This document shows, one piece after another, positions 51,513-60,487 of a stretch of 64,000 bases of DNA (positions are counted from its first letter, which is position 1; the number at the start of each line of letters is the position of its first letter). Under the pieces are notes generated by a model. The model was not told where the DNA came from and did no database searches. It saw nothing but the letters and a program-made list of their open reading frames with translations. The stretch comes from Streptomyces sp. NBC_01241 (GTDB taxonomy: Bacteria; Actinomycetota; Actinomycetes; Streptomycetales; Streptomycetaceae). The stretch lies in assembly GCF_041435435.1 (NCBI RefSeq), contig NZ_CP108494.1, forward strand, positions 3,878,501-3,942,500, in the 5' to 3' direction. A program made the translations under genes and the position numbers.

Positions 51513-52808
51513 ATGATCGAGAAAAGCGAGATCCAGCAGCGCCGCGTCCTCGTCGTGGGCCAGGGGTACGTCGGGCTCCCTCTTGCAATCAGGGCTGCCG
51601 AGGTCGGGTACCACGTCGTCGGCCTCGACGTTGACACCGAGCGCGTGAAGCGGCTGGTGGCTGGGCAGTCGTACATCGAGGACGTTCCAGACGCGAGGCT
51701 GGGTCCGGTCCTGGCCTCTGGGGCCTATCGCCCGAGCCTCGACACTGCTGACTGCGCGGACTTCGATCTCGCGATCGTCACCGTCCCCACGCCCCTCCGG
51801 GATGGGGCGCCCGACCTCTCGCACGTCGAGGACGCGGCGTGGATGCTCGGCCGCCACCTCAAGCCTGGGGCGACCGTCATCCTGGAGTCCACTACATACC
51901 CCGGCACGACCGAGGAGCTCTTCGGCCCGATCCTTGAACGCGCGTCCGGCCTGGCTGCCGGCCACGACTTTTGCCTCGGCTACAGCCCCGAGCGCATCGA
52001 CCCCGGCAACCGGGAATGGCGGCTGGAGAACACTCCCAAGGTCGTCTCCGGCATCGACGCAGCATCGGCGTCAACCATCCGGGAATTCTACGGCTCTCTC
52101 GTCGACACGATCGTTCTGGTCGGCACCTGCAAGGAAGCCGAGCTGGCGAAATTGCTGGAGAACACCTTCCGGCACGTGAACATCGCCCTGTCCAATGAGC
52201 TCGCAATGTTCGCCCACGACCTGGGCATCGACATCTGGGCCGCCATAGATGCTGCGGCGACCAAGCCCTTCGGCTTCATGCGCTTCACACCAGGACCTGG
52301 CGTCGGCGGTCACTGCCTGCCCATCGACCCGTCCTATCTCTCCTGGCGGGTCCAGCGAACCCTGGGCCGCAGCTTCCGCTTCGTCGAGCTGGCGAACGAC
52401 GTCAACAGCCACATGCCCGACTACGTGGTCCGACGACTCGTCGACGGCCTCAACGAGCGTAAGAAGGCCCTCAACGGTTCCCGGATTCTGCTGCTCGGCC
52501 TCGCTTACAAGGCCAACACCGGGGACGCCCGTGAGACGCCGGCGTCGCGCATCGCCGAGCTGCTCATCGGCATGGGGGCCGAAGTCCAGGCGGTCGACCC
52601 TCACGTCGTCGACGACGCTCACCCCCGTGCGGCCGGCCTGAAGAACCTCCGGCGAGTCGACGTCACACCCGACTGCCTCGCGGCAGCCGACGCCGTCGTC
52701 CTCCTCGCCGACCACGACGCCTTCGACTACGCCCTGATCGCCGCACACGGCCCGTACATCCTCGACTGTCGCCGTCGGCTCGTCGGCGCGCACGTCGACT
52801 CTCTCTGA
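51513..52808 (+). CDS. nucleotide-sugar dehydrogenase (UDP-glucose/UDP-ManNAc dehydrogenase family)
   Basis: A 431-residue enzyme that oxidises a UDP-sugar C6 alcohol to the carboxylate with two NAD+. The Rossmann motif VLVVGQGYVGLPLAIRAAEV is followed by SPERIDPGN, the central KLLENTFRHVNIAL with its Lys and the catalytic cysteine segment GPGVGGHCLPIDP. The end domain contains LLLGLAYKANTGDARETPAS. These features fit the WecC/TviB type better than plain UDP-glucose dehydrogenase, so UDP-HexNAc may be the substrate. It is followed 12 bp later by an epimerase, together giving a modified uronic-type NDP-sugar. Confidence 0.88.
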   Translation: MIEKSEIQQRRVLVVGQGYVGLPLAIRAAEVGYHVVGLDVDTERVKRLVAGQSYIEDVPDARLGPVLASGAYRPSLDTADCADFDLAIVTVPTPLRDGAPDLSHVEDAAWMLGRHLKPGATVILESTTYPGTTEELFGPILERASGLAAGHDFCLGYSPERIDPGNREWRLENTPKVVSGIDAASASTIREFYGSLVDTIVLVGTCKEAELAKLLENTFRHVNIALSNELAMFAHDLGIDIWAAIDAAATKPFGFMRFTPGPGVGGHCLPIDPSYLSWRVQRTLGRSFRFVELANDVNSHMPDYVVRRLVDGLNERKKALNGSRILLLGLAYKANTGDARETPASRIAELLIGMGAEVQAVDPHVVDDAHPRAAGLKNLRRVDVTPDCLAAADAVVLLADHDAFDYALIAAHGPYILDCRRRLVGAHVDSL

Positions 52809-52820
52809 AAGGGAAGCCAC

Positions 52821-53771
52821 GTGAAGATCGTGATCACCGGCGGCGCCGGGTTCATAGGAAGCAGCCTCGCCCGGGCCCTGACCGAGTGCCGCGAAATCAG
52901 CCAGATCCGAGTGGTCGACAACCTGTCCACCGGCTACAAGGCGAGCATCGCGGACCTCGACGTCGACTTCTTCGAGGGTGACGTCCAGGACGTAGCCATC
53001 CTGGACCAGGCATTTCACGGCGCTGACGCAGTCGTCCACCTGGCCGCCCTGCCTTCCGTACCGCGCTCGATACGGGACCCCCTGGCCAGCCACCACGCCA
53101 ACGCAACCGGCGCCCTCCAGGTACTCGAAGCCGCCCGCCGAGCCGGCAACCTGCACGTCATCGCCGCCTCCTCGTCCTCCGTCTACGGCGCGAACCCGCA
53201 CCTGCCGAAGCACGAAGACCTCACTCCCACCCCGATGAGCCCGTACGCGGTCACCAAGCTCGCCACGGAGACGTACTTGGGCGCGTACCACCACAGCTTC
53301 GGCCTGCCGGTGCTGCCCTTCCGCTTCTTCAACGTCTACGGCCCCGGCCAGCGTGCCGACCACGCCTACTCCGCGGTCATCCCGAAGTGGATCGGCGCGG
53401 CACTCGCCGGCCAGCCGGTGAGCGTGCACGGCGACGGCACCCAGACGCGAGACTTCACGTACGTGGGCACCGTATGCAGTGTCCTCACCGACGCCCTCCT
53501 GCGCCGGGTCGTGGAACCTCGCCCTGTAAACCTGGCATTAGGAACCCGCGTACCCCTACTGGACCTGATTCCGACAATCGAGACCGCGACTGGTCGCCTC
53601 GTCCGGCGGAAGCACGTGCCTGGTCGCGTCGGCGATGTCCCGCACTCCCAAGCCGACAGCAGCCGCCTGCGAGCGCTGTTCCCGACAGTGGCACCCGTAG
53701 CGCTTGAGGAAGGTGTCTCCGCGACAGTGGACTGGTTCCGTACCTCGGTCATGAGCGCGGTTCCGAGCTGA
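52821..53771 (+). CDS. NAD-dependent sugar epimerase/dehydratase (WbpP-like)
   Basis: A 316-residue extended short-chain dehydrogenase. The cofactor motif is IVITGGAGFIGSSLARAL, the catalytic Ser is in ASSSSVYG and the YxxxK pair in SPYAVTKLATE, and the substrate-binding FFNVYGPGQRAD and VHGDGTQTRDFTYV follow. It resembles GalE/WbpP C4-epimerases acting on UDP-HexNAc or uronates. It starts with GTG at 52821 behind aaaggga and ends before a strong hairpin, closing the cluster. Confidence 0.88.
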   Translation: MKIVITGGAGFIGSSLARALTECREISQIRVVDNLSTGYKASIADLDVDFFEGDVQDVAILDQAFHGADAVVHLAALPSVPRSIRDPLASHHANATGALQVLEAARRAGNLHVIAASSSSVYGANPHLPKHEDLTPTPMSPYAVTKLATETYLGAYHHSFGLPVLPFRFFNVYGPGQRADHAYSAVIPKWIGAALAGQPVSVHGDGTQTRDFTYVGTVCSVLTDALLRRVVEPRPVNLALGTRVPLLDLIPTIETATGRLVRRKHVPGRVGDVPHSQADSSRLRALFPTVAPVALEEGVSATVDWFRTSVMSAVPS

Positions 53772-54153
53772 ACCGCGTCTGGGCCCGATGGGATCGGGGC
53801 GGGGCGCGACCACATCGGCGCCCCGCCTTCGGCCACTGTGCACAGGGGGTGGCAGACGGGCCCCACACGTACGTCTCTCGCCGGCACTCCCGATGTCGAC
53901 GGTTGCTCCGAGCCGATTACTGCGCTCAGCGACAGCAGAGGTGCACTGGTGTTCCACAGGCCGAGGTGTCGCGGTGGACAGCAATGATCGCGTTCTCCGT
54001 CGCGAACCGCTCGGTTGGCCGCTGAAGTGCGCAGCAACCAAGAAGATCACCAAATCCGTATTCGAGCAGCCCCCACCCATAGCTGTTAGTAACTGAGGGA
54101 AGAGCAATTCACGCTGCCCTGCTCTTGAGCGGTGAACCGCACGCTACAGGCGA
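53772..54153. other. spacer between the sugar genes and the tyrS remnant
   Basis: No gene is seen. It contains the terminator at 53798-53827 and then 300 or so bases of lower GC with no assignable content. The N-terminal (HIGH-containing) part of the tyrosyl-tRNA synthetase that would belong here is not recognisable in any frame. Confidence 0.5.
53798..53827 (+). terminator. hairpin after the epimerase gene
   Basis: ggcggggcgc (53798-53807) and gcgccccgcc (53818-53827) pair perfectly over 10 bp with a 10-base loop; the epimerase stops at 53771. Confidence 0.75.
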
Positions 54154-54959
54154 CGCACATCATCGGAACGACCGGCCCTCACCGACGAGGACATCACCCG
54201 TAACTTGAGCACCTACCAGCAGCAGGTCACACCGTTCATCGACTTCGAGCACGCTGAGCTGCGCTTCAACGGCGAGTGGCTCAACAAGGTGAACCTGCCG
54301 CAGCTGGTCGAGATTCTCGCGCGGGTACCGGTCTCCATGTCACTCCAGCACGAGGACTTCCGTACCCGGCTCGCCGAGGGGCAGGGCCTGTCCGTCGCTG
54401 AGTTCGTCTACTCCGTCGTGATGGCGATGGACTCGGTGGCCATCACAGCTGATGTCGAGCTGGGCGGAGTCGGCCGGGCTCCAAGATGAGCAAGGGCAAC
54501 TACGTCGGTCTGACCTCATCTCCCGATGACGTATACGGTTCGCTGATGTCCATCCCCGACCACCTGACCGAGCCGTACCTCCAGCTCCTCACCGAGTGGA
54601 CGGACGACGAGATCCGGGTGGTGACCAAGCGCCTGAAAGAGGGAACCGCGCACCCGATGGCGGTGAAGCGGATCCTGGCCGGCGAGGTGGTGGCCGCTCT
54701 CCACGGACGGGACACCGCGGCTGCCGCCCGCGCGGAGTTCACGGCCCGCTTCTCCAAGCAGTCCTTCGGGGACACCCAAAACCTCCCCGTCGTCTCCCTG
54801 AAGGAGCACGCCGAGGACACCCTCGGGGCCCTGCTCAGCCGCACGCTGGGCTTCGCCCCCAGCCTCTCGGCCGTGCGTCGGGTGGCCCAGCAAAAGGGTC
54901 TCCGTCTGATCCGTGAATCAGACGGGGAAATGCACAGACTGCGGAAAGTTTCGGCTCCG
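54154..54959 (+). pseudogene. tyrosyl-tRNA synthetase remnant (N-terminus lost, internal deletion)
   Basis: Two consecutive reading frames are pieces of one TyrRS. The first (to TGA at 54487-54489) reads LTDEDITRNLSTYQQQ, then FNGEWLNKVNLPQLVEIL and KADVELGG-like ADVELGG, the tyrosine/tRNA-binding middle. The second, frame-shifted, starts at PGSKMSKGNYVGLTSS (the KMSKS loop) and continues MSIPDHLTEPYLQLLTEW and HPMAVKRILAGEVVAALHG to an S4-like end. The N-terminal HIGH domain is absent, about 40 codons are missing between the parts, and the loop reads KMSKGN where KMSKSKGN is expected. It is a decayed gene next to the accessory metG. The frame runs on to 55418, but the later part has no TyrRS likeness. 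Confidence 0.85.
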
Positions 54960-55204
54960 AAGCTACCAATTGACGGGCATCGACCGGAGTCCGCGCAGCA
55001 GTCCAGCTCGGCCCCACGCCAGTTCCTTTACACGCCAGCGGCGTGCCAAGCACCGATGGGCGCCATGTCCGAACACGAAATGATCCTTGACGTCCCGGCT
55101 GATCTTGCAGGAGTTGCCAGCCTGGGCTGCTCCTCCGATATCTACCTGACTGGCCAAGCTGTAGCCAAGCCGGGTGGCCCCTATACCTGGCAGCACGCCA
55201 ACCG

Positions 55205-56149
55205 CTATCTCTTCGGCAGCAGTGTCGGACTCACGAGTCGTTGCCCAATCCAAGGGTCATGCTTACGGCATACAACCATGAGGTTTGTAGGCGTCAATGC
55301 ACCTTTGATTATGCGAGGAGCTACAAAGAGTTCATCGGTTGTTAGGCGCGCGCCGCACCCGCCTACTACCTCGCATCTCGCGCGCGTGGCAACCATACGC
55401 AACATCCAAAGGGGTTGAGGCACGGATATATGGCCGAGCGATGGGTGTTGTATCACACCAATTGACCACGCTTTGGCGTCATATACACTCCACAGACTAC
55501 TTTTCGCATTGTTGCACCAGCCACACGCCAACCTGAGGTTAGCTGCGTTCGTCTTACCGCCTTCAGCCACCGGAATAACGTGATCAAGTTCGACTCTCAG
55601 ATGTCTTGGATTAACACCTCGCGGTCTCGTGAAGTCGACCAACTTGTGGGGAGCCAAGGGAACCCGCGACCGGCGAAGAAAAAGGTTCTTAGCGTGCTCC
55701 GAGAATCGGTATCCACACAGGTAACACCTCTGCAAGGGTTCGTCCCTGAACCAGACGGCATCGCGAAGCGCCCTATCGATACGCTCACGCCGAACATTGC
55801 GCCGCGCCTCTACTTCCCTCCAAGCGAAGGTAGTAAGCTGACGTGCAGCAGACTGAATTTCATCCTGCGGCGCCATGGGGTCGATTTCACGGAGGCGCTC
55901 TGAAATCTCGACGAGCAGATGGCCGATATTCTGTGAATTTCGCGCATATCTGCCAAGGTCGACGAGGCCTTCAATGAACCAACGACCGACAGTCATCGAA
56001 TAGTCGGCCCGGAGGATCCATTCATTCTTCCCCAAAAGGCCCATGGGTGCACTATGTTGTGCGACTTCCCTCAGCGAGGCTTCCGACCACCTATCCGGAA
56101 GCGCCTGGCCGAGTACTCGATAGAAATCGCGAATCGCATGAGTGTCCAC
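55205..56149 (-). CDS. HNH endonuclease
   Basis: A 314-residue protein with a helical N-terminal domain (1-130) and an HNH nuclease domain. Zinc ligands are Cys142/Cys145 (RCYLCGYRF) and Cys209/Cys212 (ACGWCNNAKS); the catalytic pair is Asp189-His190 in ELDHVIPVAEGG, with Asn204 as the third HNH residue. A second Cys/His group (CEVVGGCGARL, VVCRKHDPW) near the C-terminus could form another zinc site. The GTG start at 56149 is 10 bp after the upstream DGQHR gene. It is a candidate effector nuclease of the Dnd-linked island, perhaps of phosphorothioate-dependent restriction. Confidence 0.85.
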   Translation of the reverse strand: MDTHAIRDFYRVLGQALPDRWSEASLREVAQHSAPMGLLGKNEWILRADYSMTVGRWFIEGLVDLGRYARNSQNIGHLLVEISERLREIDPMAPQDEIQSAARQLTTFAWREVEARRNVRRERIDRALRDAVWFRDEPLQRCYLCGYRFSEHAKNLFLRRSRVPLAPHKLVDFTRPRGVNPRHLRVELDHVIPVAEGGKTNAANLRLACGWCNNAKSSLWSVYDAKAWSIGVIQHPSLGHISVPQPLWMLRMVATRARCEVVGGCGARLTTDELFVAPRIIKGALTPTNLMVVCRKHDPWIGQRLVSPTLLPKR

Positions 56150-56159
56150 TTTAGAAAAC

Positions 56160-57869
56160 TTAAGGCTTGAACGTCTTCGGCAGCGTCATGGGAACTTTTC
56201 GATATTCATGCCAGTTCTGTGACCACAATTCCTTGACCACCTTCTGGTCCTTCTTAACCCGCGCCAACTGCCAATCGCGATTGAAGTATGAACGGCTCAC
56301 ACGCCCATTCTTAAGCCATTCATCCAGCGTACGAGAGAAGTCATCCAAACTGTCTAGGGCCTCCCCCGCAGTGTAAATGTAGTCAAAGTAGTCACACGCC
56401 AAGATTGTCAATGAAATCTTATTGAATAGGTTACTCTTGGCTGTGCTACCCCAACCATTAAATGTGTCCGTATCGACAGGGTCTCCGAAATAATCACGGA
56501 TACGCGTGTAAAAATAGACGAAGATGTCACGCCACGGACCATCGGGACGGGACCAGTCTTGGTCGCGTTCCGCGTCTGAGTCACCGGTCACCAATCCACA
56601 TCGGGGGAAATATTCCGCCTTCCACGCGCGAGCGTAGTCAACCTTGCCGTGATAGGGCCGGCCACCGCGCAGTTCCCGGAAAATGGAAACAAGCCCTTGG
56701 AGTACACTCCACTGAAGTAGACCCGTTCGATCTCCGTCCATGCCAGTCTGCACCAAACCACGAAAGGGGCTCTCTTCGGCCCTGGTCAGATAGGCGACGG
56801 CTTGCGAGTCCTCAAGCTTAATGCCTGCATCACGAAGACGCTGAGCCACGCTCTGCAGTTCCCCGCGGCTGAGACTTGTGGAAACAATCGTGCCCAGCAA
56901 CGCTTTCCCCATAGGAATAGCCTTCTGATTCACCACCACAAACTGGAAAACGTGCTCGCTCGGGCTGTCGTCCATGAGGAGCGAAAACGGCAGTTTCCGC
57001 GAACTCTCGAACATCAGGCGCTGTTCGGCCTCCTTAGGATCCTGTCCCGATTCGACTGCGCTGAGGATGAAGTTCCTTCCCTGATCGGTCTTGAGCGCCT
57101 CTGTGGCCGAAACCACTGCGCCTCGCAACCTGTGCTGACCATCAACAAGTACCACCGGCTTTAGGTACCCCAGCAGAGCCTCCTTAGTGAAACCTTGAAC
57201 TTCGTCGGCATCCTGGATATCGAGATGTTCCAAGACCCGTATCCGCCCCTTGAGCTCGGTGTAGAAATCGACAAGGTGCGTTTCCTCGGCAAGCATGACC
57301 GTAGCGGCATCGTCGCTATCGTCACTGCTTGATTCATCGACAGTCACTATCTCGGCGTCGTCGTCTTGATTGTCACTTCCCTCGCTGACGGGAGAAAATG
57401 TCGGATCCAGTCTTTGACTCTCGCGTTCCAGGAGGACGGCAACGCGAGTTTCGTCGACTACACTGTCACTAAGAATGCCAACTCGCCCCTCAAGGCGGGA
57501 CACCAGGCGTCTGAGAAGTTCAATCATGGGAACTTCTGCATAGTCTTCGTAACTAATCTTGAGCTGCCCAAATGCCGAGCCTGGCTCGAGTTCGCGGAAC
57601 TCGATCAACGCGTCATCTTGTAGAGCGCCAAGCAAAGGATTTTGCGTCACATTTTGATGATTGCTGAAGAATTCAGTCAACTCTCGAACTCGACCTCTGT
57701 CTTCCTCTCGCTGAAAACCTGATGTTTCATCCTCGGCCAAGCGCCGGCGCTGAGGTACACCAGCCCACTGTTCGATCTCCACAGCCGGGGCCGAAAACAG
57801 AATTAGTGGCTTACTCTCCGAGGTCTGCCACGAACGAAACGCATCATAGGTGCGAATTACTTCGCTCAC
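56160..57869 (-). CDS. DGQHR-domain protein (DndB superfamily), 569 aa
   Basis: The protein carries DGQHR at residues 243-247 (VVLVDGQHRLRGAV), the signature of the DndB-like superfamily, and the linked FVVVNQKAIPMGKALLGTIV segment (Asn-x-Lys-Ala-x-Pro). Residues about 165-190 form an acidic insert rich in Asp/Ser. It is larger than DndB (about 360 residues), so it is not a plain DndB. The GTG start at 57869 has an aggagg Shine-Dalgarno. The codon use is visibly AT-richer than its neighbours, suggesting recent transfer. DndB represses and tunes phosphorothioation; the role of this larger relative is unknown. Confidence 0.82.
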   Translation of the reverse strand: MSEVIRTYDAFRSWQTSESKPLILFSAPAVEIEQWAGVPQRRRLAEDETSGFQREEDRGRVRELTEFFSNHQNVTQNPLLGALQDDALIEFRELEPGSAFGQLKISYEDYAEVPMIELLRRLVSRLEGRVGILSDSVVDETRVAVLLERESQRLDPTFSPVSEGSDNQDDDAEIVTVDESSSDDSDDAATVMLAEETHLVDFYTELKGRIRVLEHLDIQDADEVQGFTKEALLGYLKPVVLVDGQHRLRGAVVSATEALKTDQGRNFILSAVESGQDPKEAEQRLMFESSRKLPFSLLMDDSPSEHVFQFVVVNQKAIPMGKALLGTIVSTSLSRGELQSVAQRLRDAGIKLEDSQAVAYLTRAEESPFRGLVQTGMDGDRTGLLQWSVLQGLVSIFRELRGGRPYHGKVDYARAWKAEYFPRCGLVTGDSDAERDQDWSRPDGPWRDIFVYFYTRIRDYFGDPVDTDTFNGWGSTAKSNLFNKISLTILACDYFDYIYTAGEALDSLDDFSRTLDEWLKNGRVSRSYFNRDWQLARVKKDQKVVKELWSQNWHEYRKVPMTLPKTFKP

Positions 57870-58096
57870 CTGTACCTCCTGCTTTGCCGACGTCCTGGAT
57901 GCTGATAATAACTAATTCCCGCAAGCGGCGGTCGTGCTAAACGTCTGAAGGTGGCCTATGGCCCACCATCCGGGCGATTGTAAGCCGCAGACTGGGTATT
58001 CCTTCCGGAGGCTGTGGCTATCCATGGCCGGAGAGACGAAGACGCTCGACCAGCTCGACGCCTACGCCTCCACCGAATTTCTGCCCATTTCCTCTA

Positions 58097-60265
58097 TTAC
58101 GACTCTGCGGCAGCATCATCCAGGTTGAGTTCCCCTTGCTTGCTGCGGCGCACCGGCTGGCTCAGCCAAGCTTCGAATTCGTTGTCCGGCATGCCGAACC
58201 AGTCCTTAAGCGCCTTCCTGAGCGCAGTGTTCGCTTGCTTCTCCGCAATGGGGCGGAGTTCATCTTCCTTTGCTGTCGGTTGGTTGGTCTTGAGAGCCTT
58301 GAGCTGTTGCTTGATGCACAGATCCAGGTACATGCGTCGAGCCTCGCCGAGCTTCCTGTCGAACTCGCCGCGGTCCGGCACCCATGAAGCTACGTGTGAC
58401 CAGGCTGTGGGAACAGCCAGCGCCTGCATCCAGAAATAGCGAAAGTAGACAGCCTGAGCTGACTCCATGTTTCCAATCTGATTGATCGGATTCGTGATGC
58501 CGGTCTTATTGAAGGCGGCCTTTCGGTCACGGGCCCGGCTGTGCTCGATTTGAAAGAAGGCATTCCAGGCATCGACGAGAGATTCAGCGAAGGTCGGCAG
58601 ATCTTTGAGCTCTACACCGCCCGGCTGCGTTTTCCGAATTTCCCAGAGTGACCCCATCGTCATAACAAGGCCGAGCTGGCACGCATGAGTGTTGAGCACG
58701 CTGTACGCATCTTTGCATCGTTTGACGCGTTCAGGGCGAGTCGACGCCAGGTACTCCTGAGCGCGGTACTGGTCGAAATCCTCCTCCTTCCCCCTTAGCG
58801 CCTCCCAGGCCCGAATGACATCCGATTTAGGAACTCGGCGATCCGTACTGTCCCTATGCTCCAGGTAGTGATCGTGACTGTCCCGGAGTGTCCAAAACAC
58901 ACCGACACCACCAAACAGAGCATCGTGAGCCAGTGCTGCAAAGGTATCGGCCACATGCCAGTCATCCTTCAGCTTGGTCAAGGCACTGGCATGTGCTGCA
59001 TAAGGAGCGGTCCTCGAGAGCAGTGTCAGGATTGCCTTGCCCCACGTTTCCTTGAACCGTGCGCTAATCGCCTCCATCTTGCCTAGGGGAAACTGCTTGT
59101 CCCCAAGAGTGTCTCGATCGAAGGGGATTCCTCCATCCTCGAAGTACCTCTCGAGAAGCGTGGCTACGTCGAGCTGGCTACGCATAAACTCGTCGCGCTG
59201 TAGTTCGCTCTCCTTACCGGAGATTCCTTGTGCGACGTTGGTGAGGTACTTCGACGGACCGAAGATGCAGCGGTTCACGGCCATCTTGAGAAGGTTGATG
59301 TTCGTGAGGACCGACCACCGCGCGGGCCTGTGGCTGTTGACCTCCGGGTTGTCGTACTCAACGGCGTACAAAGGAAGGTAGGAGTCGTCGCTGCGGCTTC
59401 GTAGCTCGCTGAGCATGCTCCGCGTGAGGACATTGGAAAGTTCAGCGTCTGAGAGCAGGATGATGCGGGACTCGCTCGGAGGGCGCGCCTCCTTGTTGAC
59501 GTCAACAAAGAGCTTTCGGGCAGCTTCGTGGGGTCGGGAACCTTCCCCTGTCTGCTCCGGGAACCAGCACACAGTGACCGGGACCTCGACCTTCGAGAGG
59601 TCGGGCTCACCGGCACCGTGCTGCTCCAGCACGCGCCGCACCTGATGCTCATAGAAGGAGCGGTACTTGACCGCGGACGTGTCCTGCCATGAGTTGGTCA
59701 GGGTGCGTTCGATCGCGAGGAGCGCCATCGCACGATGCTGGCCGTCAAGGACAACCAGGCTCGACTCGGAACGGTTCCACCACAGCTTGCCCACATTTGC
59801 ACCGTGTGGCTGTCCGTCGGAAGCGAGTAGCCGATGGACCTGGAAGGCGCTGCCTGCACGTTGCTCCTGCCAGCTGGCCTCGTCGGCGTTGATAGACGCC
59901 AGCTCCCCGAGCGCTGGGAAAGAGGTAGGTCGTTTGCTGCGGAAGGGAAGTAGAACGGCCACGATCGGAGGAAAGAAGGCGGGGCCTGTCGTCTGTGGTT
60001 TGAGCAGGTAAGGAATCAGGTTAACTGCCACGCGGTGATCGTCGAGGTCGCGCTGGAGGAGTTGGTTGAAGTCCAGGTCGCCGGCGTCCATGACTTCGCG
60101 GACGGGGGCCAAACTCTTTGTGAGTTGACGCTCAGGCGTGTCTGCTTCACCGCCCAGCCGCGCCTTCGTCATGATGTAGTCGACCCGCCCCGCAGGAGTG
60201 TCAAAACTGCCCCACGTTCCCTGCACGTAATCACGGAACGTGAGCCTGCTACCCGAGCCGAACAT
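58097..60265 (-). CDS. DGQHR-domain protein (DndB superfamily), 722 aa
   Basis: A second, larger DGQHR protein. The motif lies at residues 174-178 (LVVLDGQHRAMALL), and the partner motif is LFVDVNKEARPPSESRIILL. The N-terminal 90 residues and the C-terminal 350 residues (helical, WMQALAVPTAWSHVASW) have no recognised family. The genes at 56160 and 58097 share only the DGQHR core, so they are divergent paralogues. They are separated by about 230 bp and may be separately transcribed. A possible role is sensing or gating modified DNA. The start is ATG at 60265. Confidence 0.82.
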   Translation of the reverse strand: MFGSGSRLTFRDYVQGTWGSFDTPAGRVDYIMTKARLGGEADTPERQLTKSLAPVREVMDAGDLDFNQLLQRDLDDHRVAVNLIPYLLKPQTTGPAFFPPIVAVLLPFRSKRPTSFPALGELASINADEASWQEQRAGSAFQVHRLLASDGQPHGANVGKLWWNRSESSLVVLDGQHRAMALLAIERTLTNSWQDTSAVKYRSFYEHQVRRVLEQHGAGEPDLSKVEVPVTVCWFPEQTGEGSRPHEAARKLFVDVNKEARPPSESRIILLSDAELSNVLTRSMLSELRSRSDDSYLPLYAVEYDNPEVNSHRPARWSVLTNINLLKMAVNRCIFGPSKYLTNVAQGISGKESELQRDEFMRSQLDVATLLERYFEDGGIPFDRDTLGDKQFPLGKMEAISARFKETWGKAILTLLSRTAPYAAHASALTKLKDDWHVADTFAALAHDALFGGVGVFWTLRDSHDHYLEHRDSTDRRVPKSDVIRAWEALRGKEEDFDQYRAQEYLASTRPERVKRCKDAYSVLNTHACQLGLVMTMGSLWEIRKTQPGGVELKDLPTFAESLVDAWNAFFQIEHSRARDRKAAFNKTGITNPINQIGNMESAQAVYFRYFWMQALAVPTAWSHVASWVPDRGEFDRKLGEARRMYLDLCIKQQLKALKTNQPTAKEDELRPIAEKQANTALRKALKDWFGMPDNEFEAWLSQPVRRSKQGELNLDDAAAES

Positions 60266-60450
60266 CCTTCACTGCCTTCCTACGCTGTATCAGTTGCGGC
60301 GCCGGCAGACTCCGCTGCGCGGTCGCGATGGGTTGCCGTCAAGTCTTCTGACGACATCTTGCAGGTCACAGGGTTCTTATGGGGCCCAATGCAGCAATTG
60401 ATGCTGGTGCTGCTGACAAAACAAGCCATGCCAGCTTGATTTGGCCCATC

Positions 60451-60478
60451 CGCGCCGGAGGACCGGGCCCCCGGCGCG
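60451..60478 (-). terminator. hairpin behind the GHKL-ATPase operon
   Basis: cgcgccgg (60451-60458) and ccggcgcg (60471-60478) form an 8-bp GC stem 10 bp beyond the ATPase stop on the minus strand. It separates that operon from the DGQHR genes. Confidence 0.65.
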
Positions 60479-60487
60479 GGCCAGAAA

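Noticed and set aside
49420..51516. 698-codon plus-strand frame over metG
   Set aside because: Antisense shadow of methionyl-tRNA synthetase.
52071..53429. 452-codon minus-strand frame over the sugar genes
   Set aside because: Antisense to the dehydrogenase/epimerase pair; composition typical of shadow frames.
54960..55418. Continuation of the tyrS-frame as a real C-terminal domain
   Set aside because: No TyrRS or other likeness after about 54959, and it overlaps the HNH gene; read as run-on.
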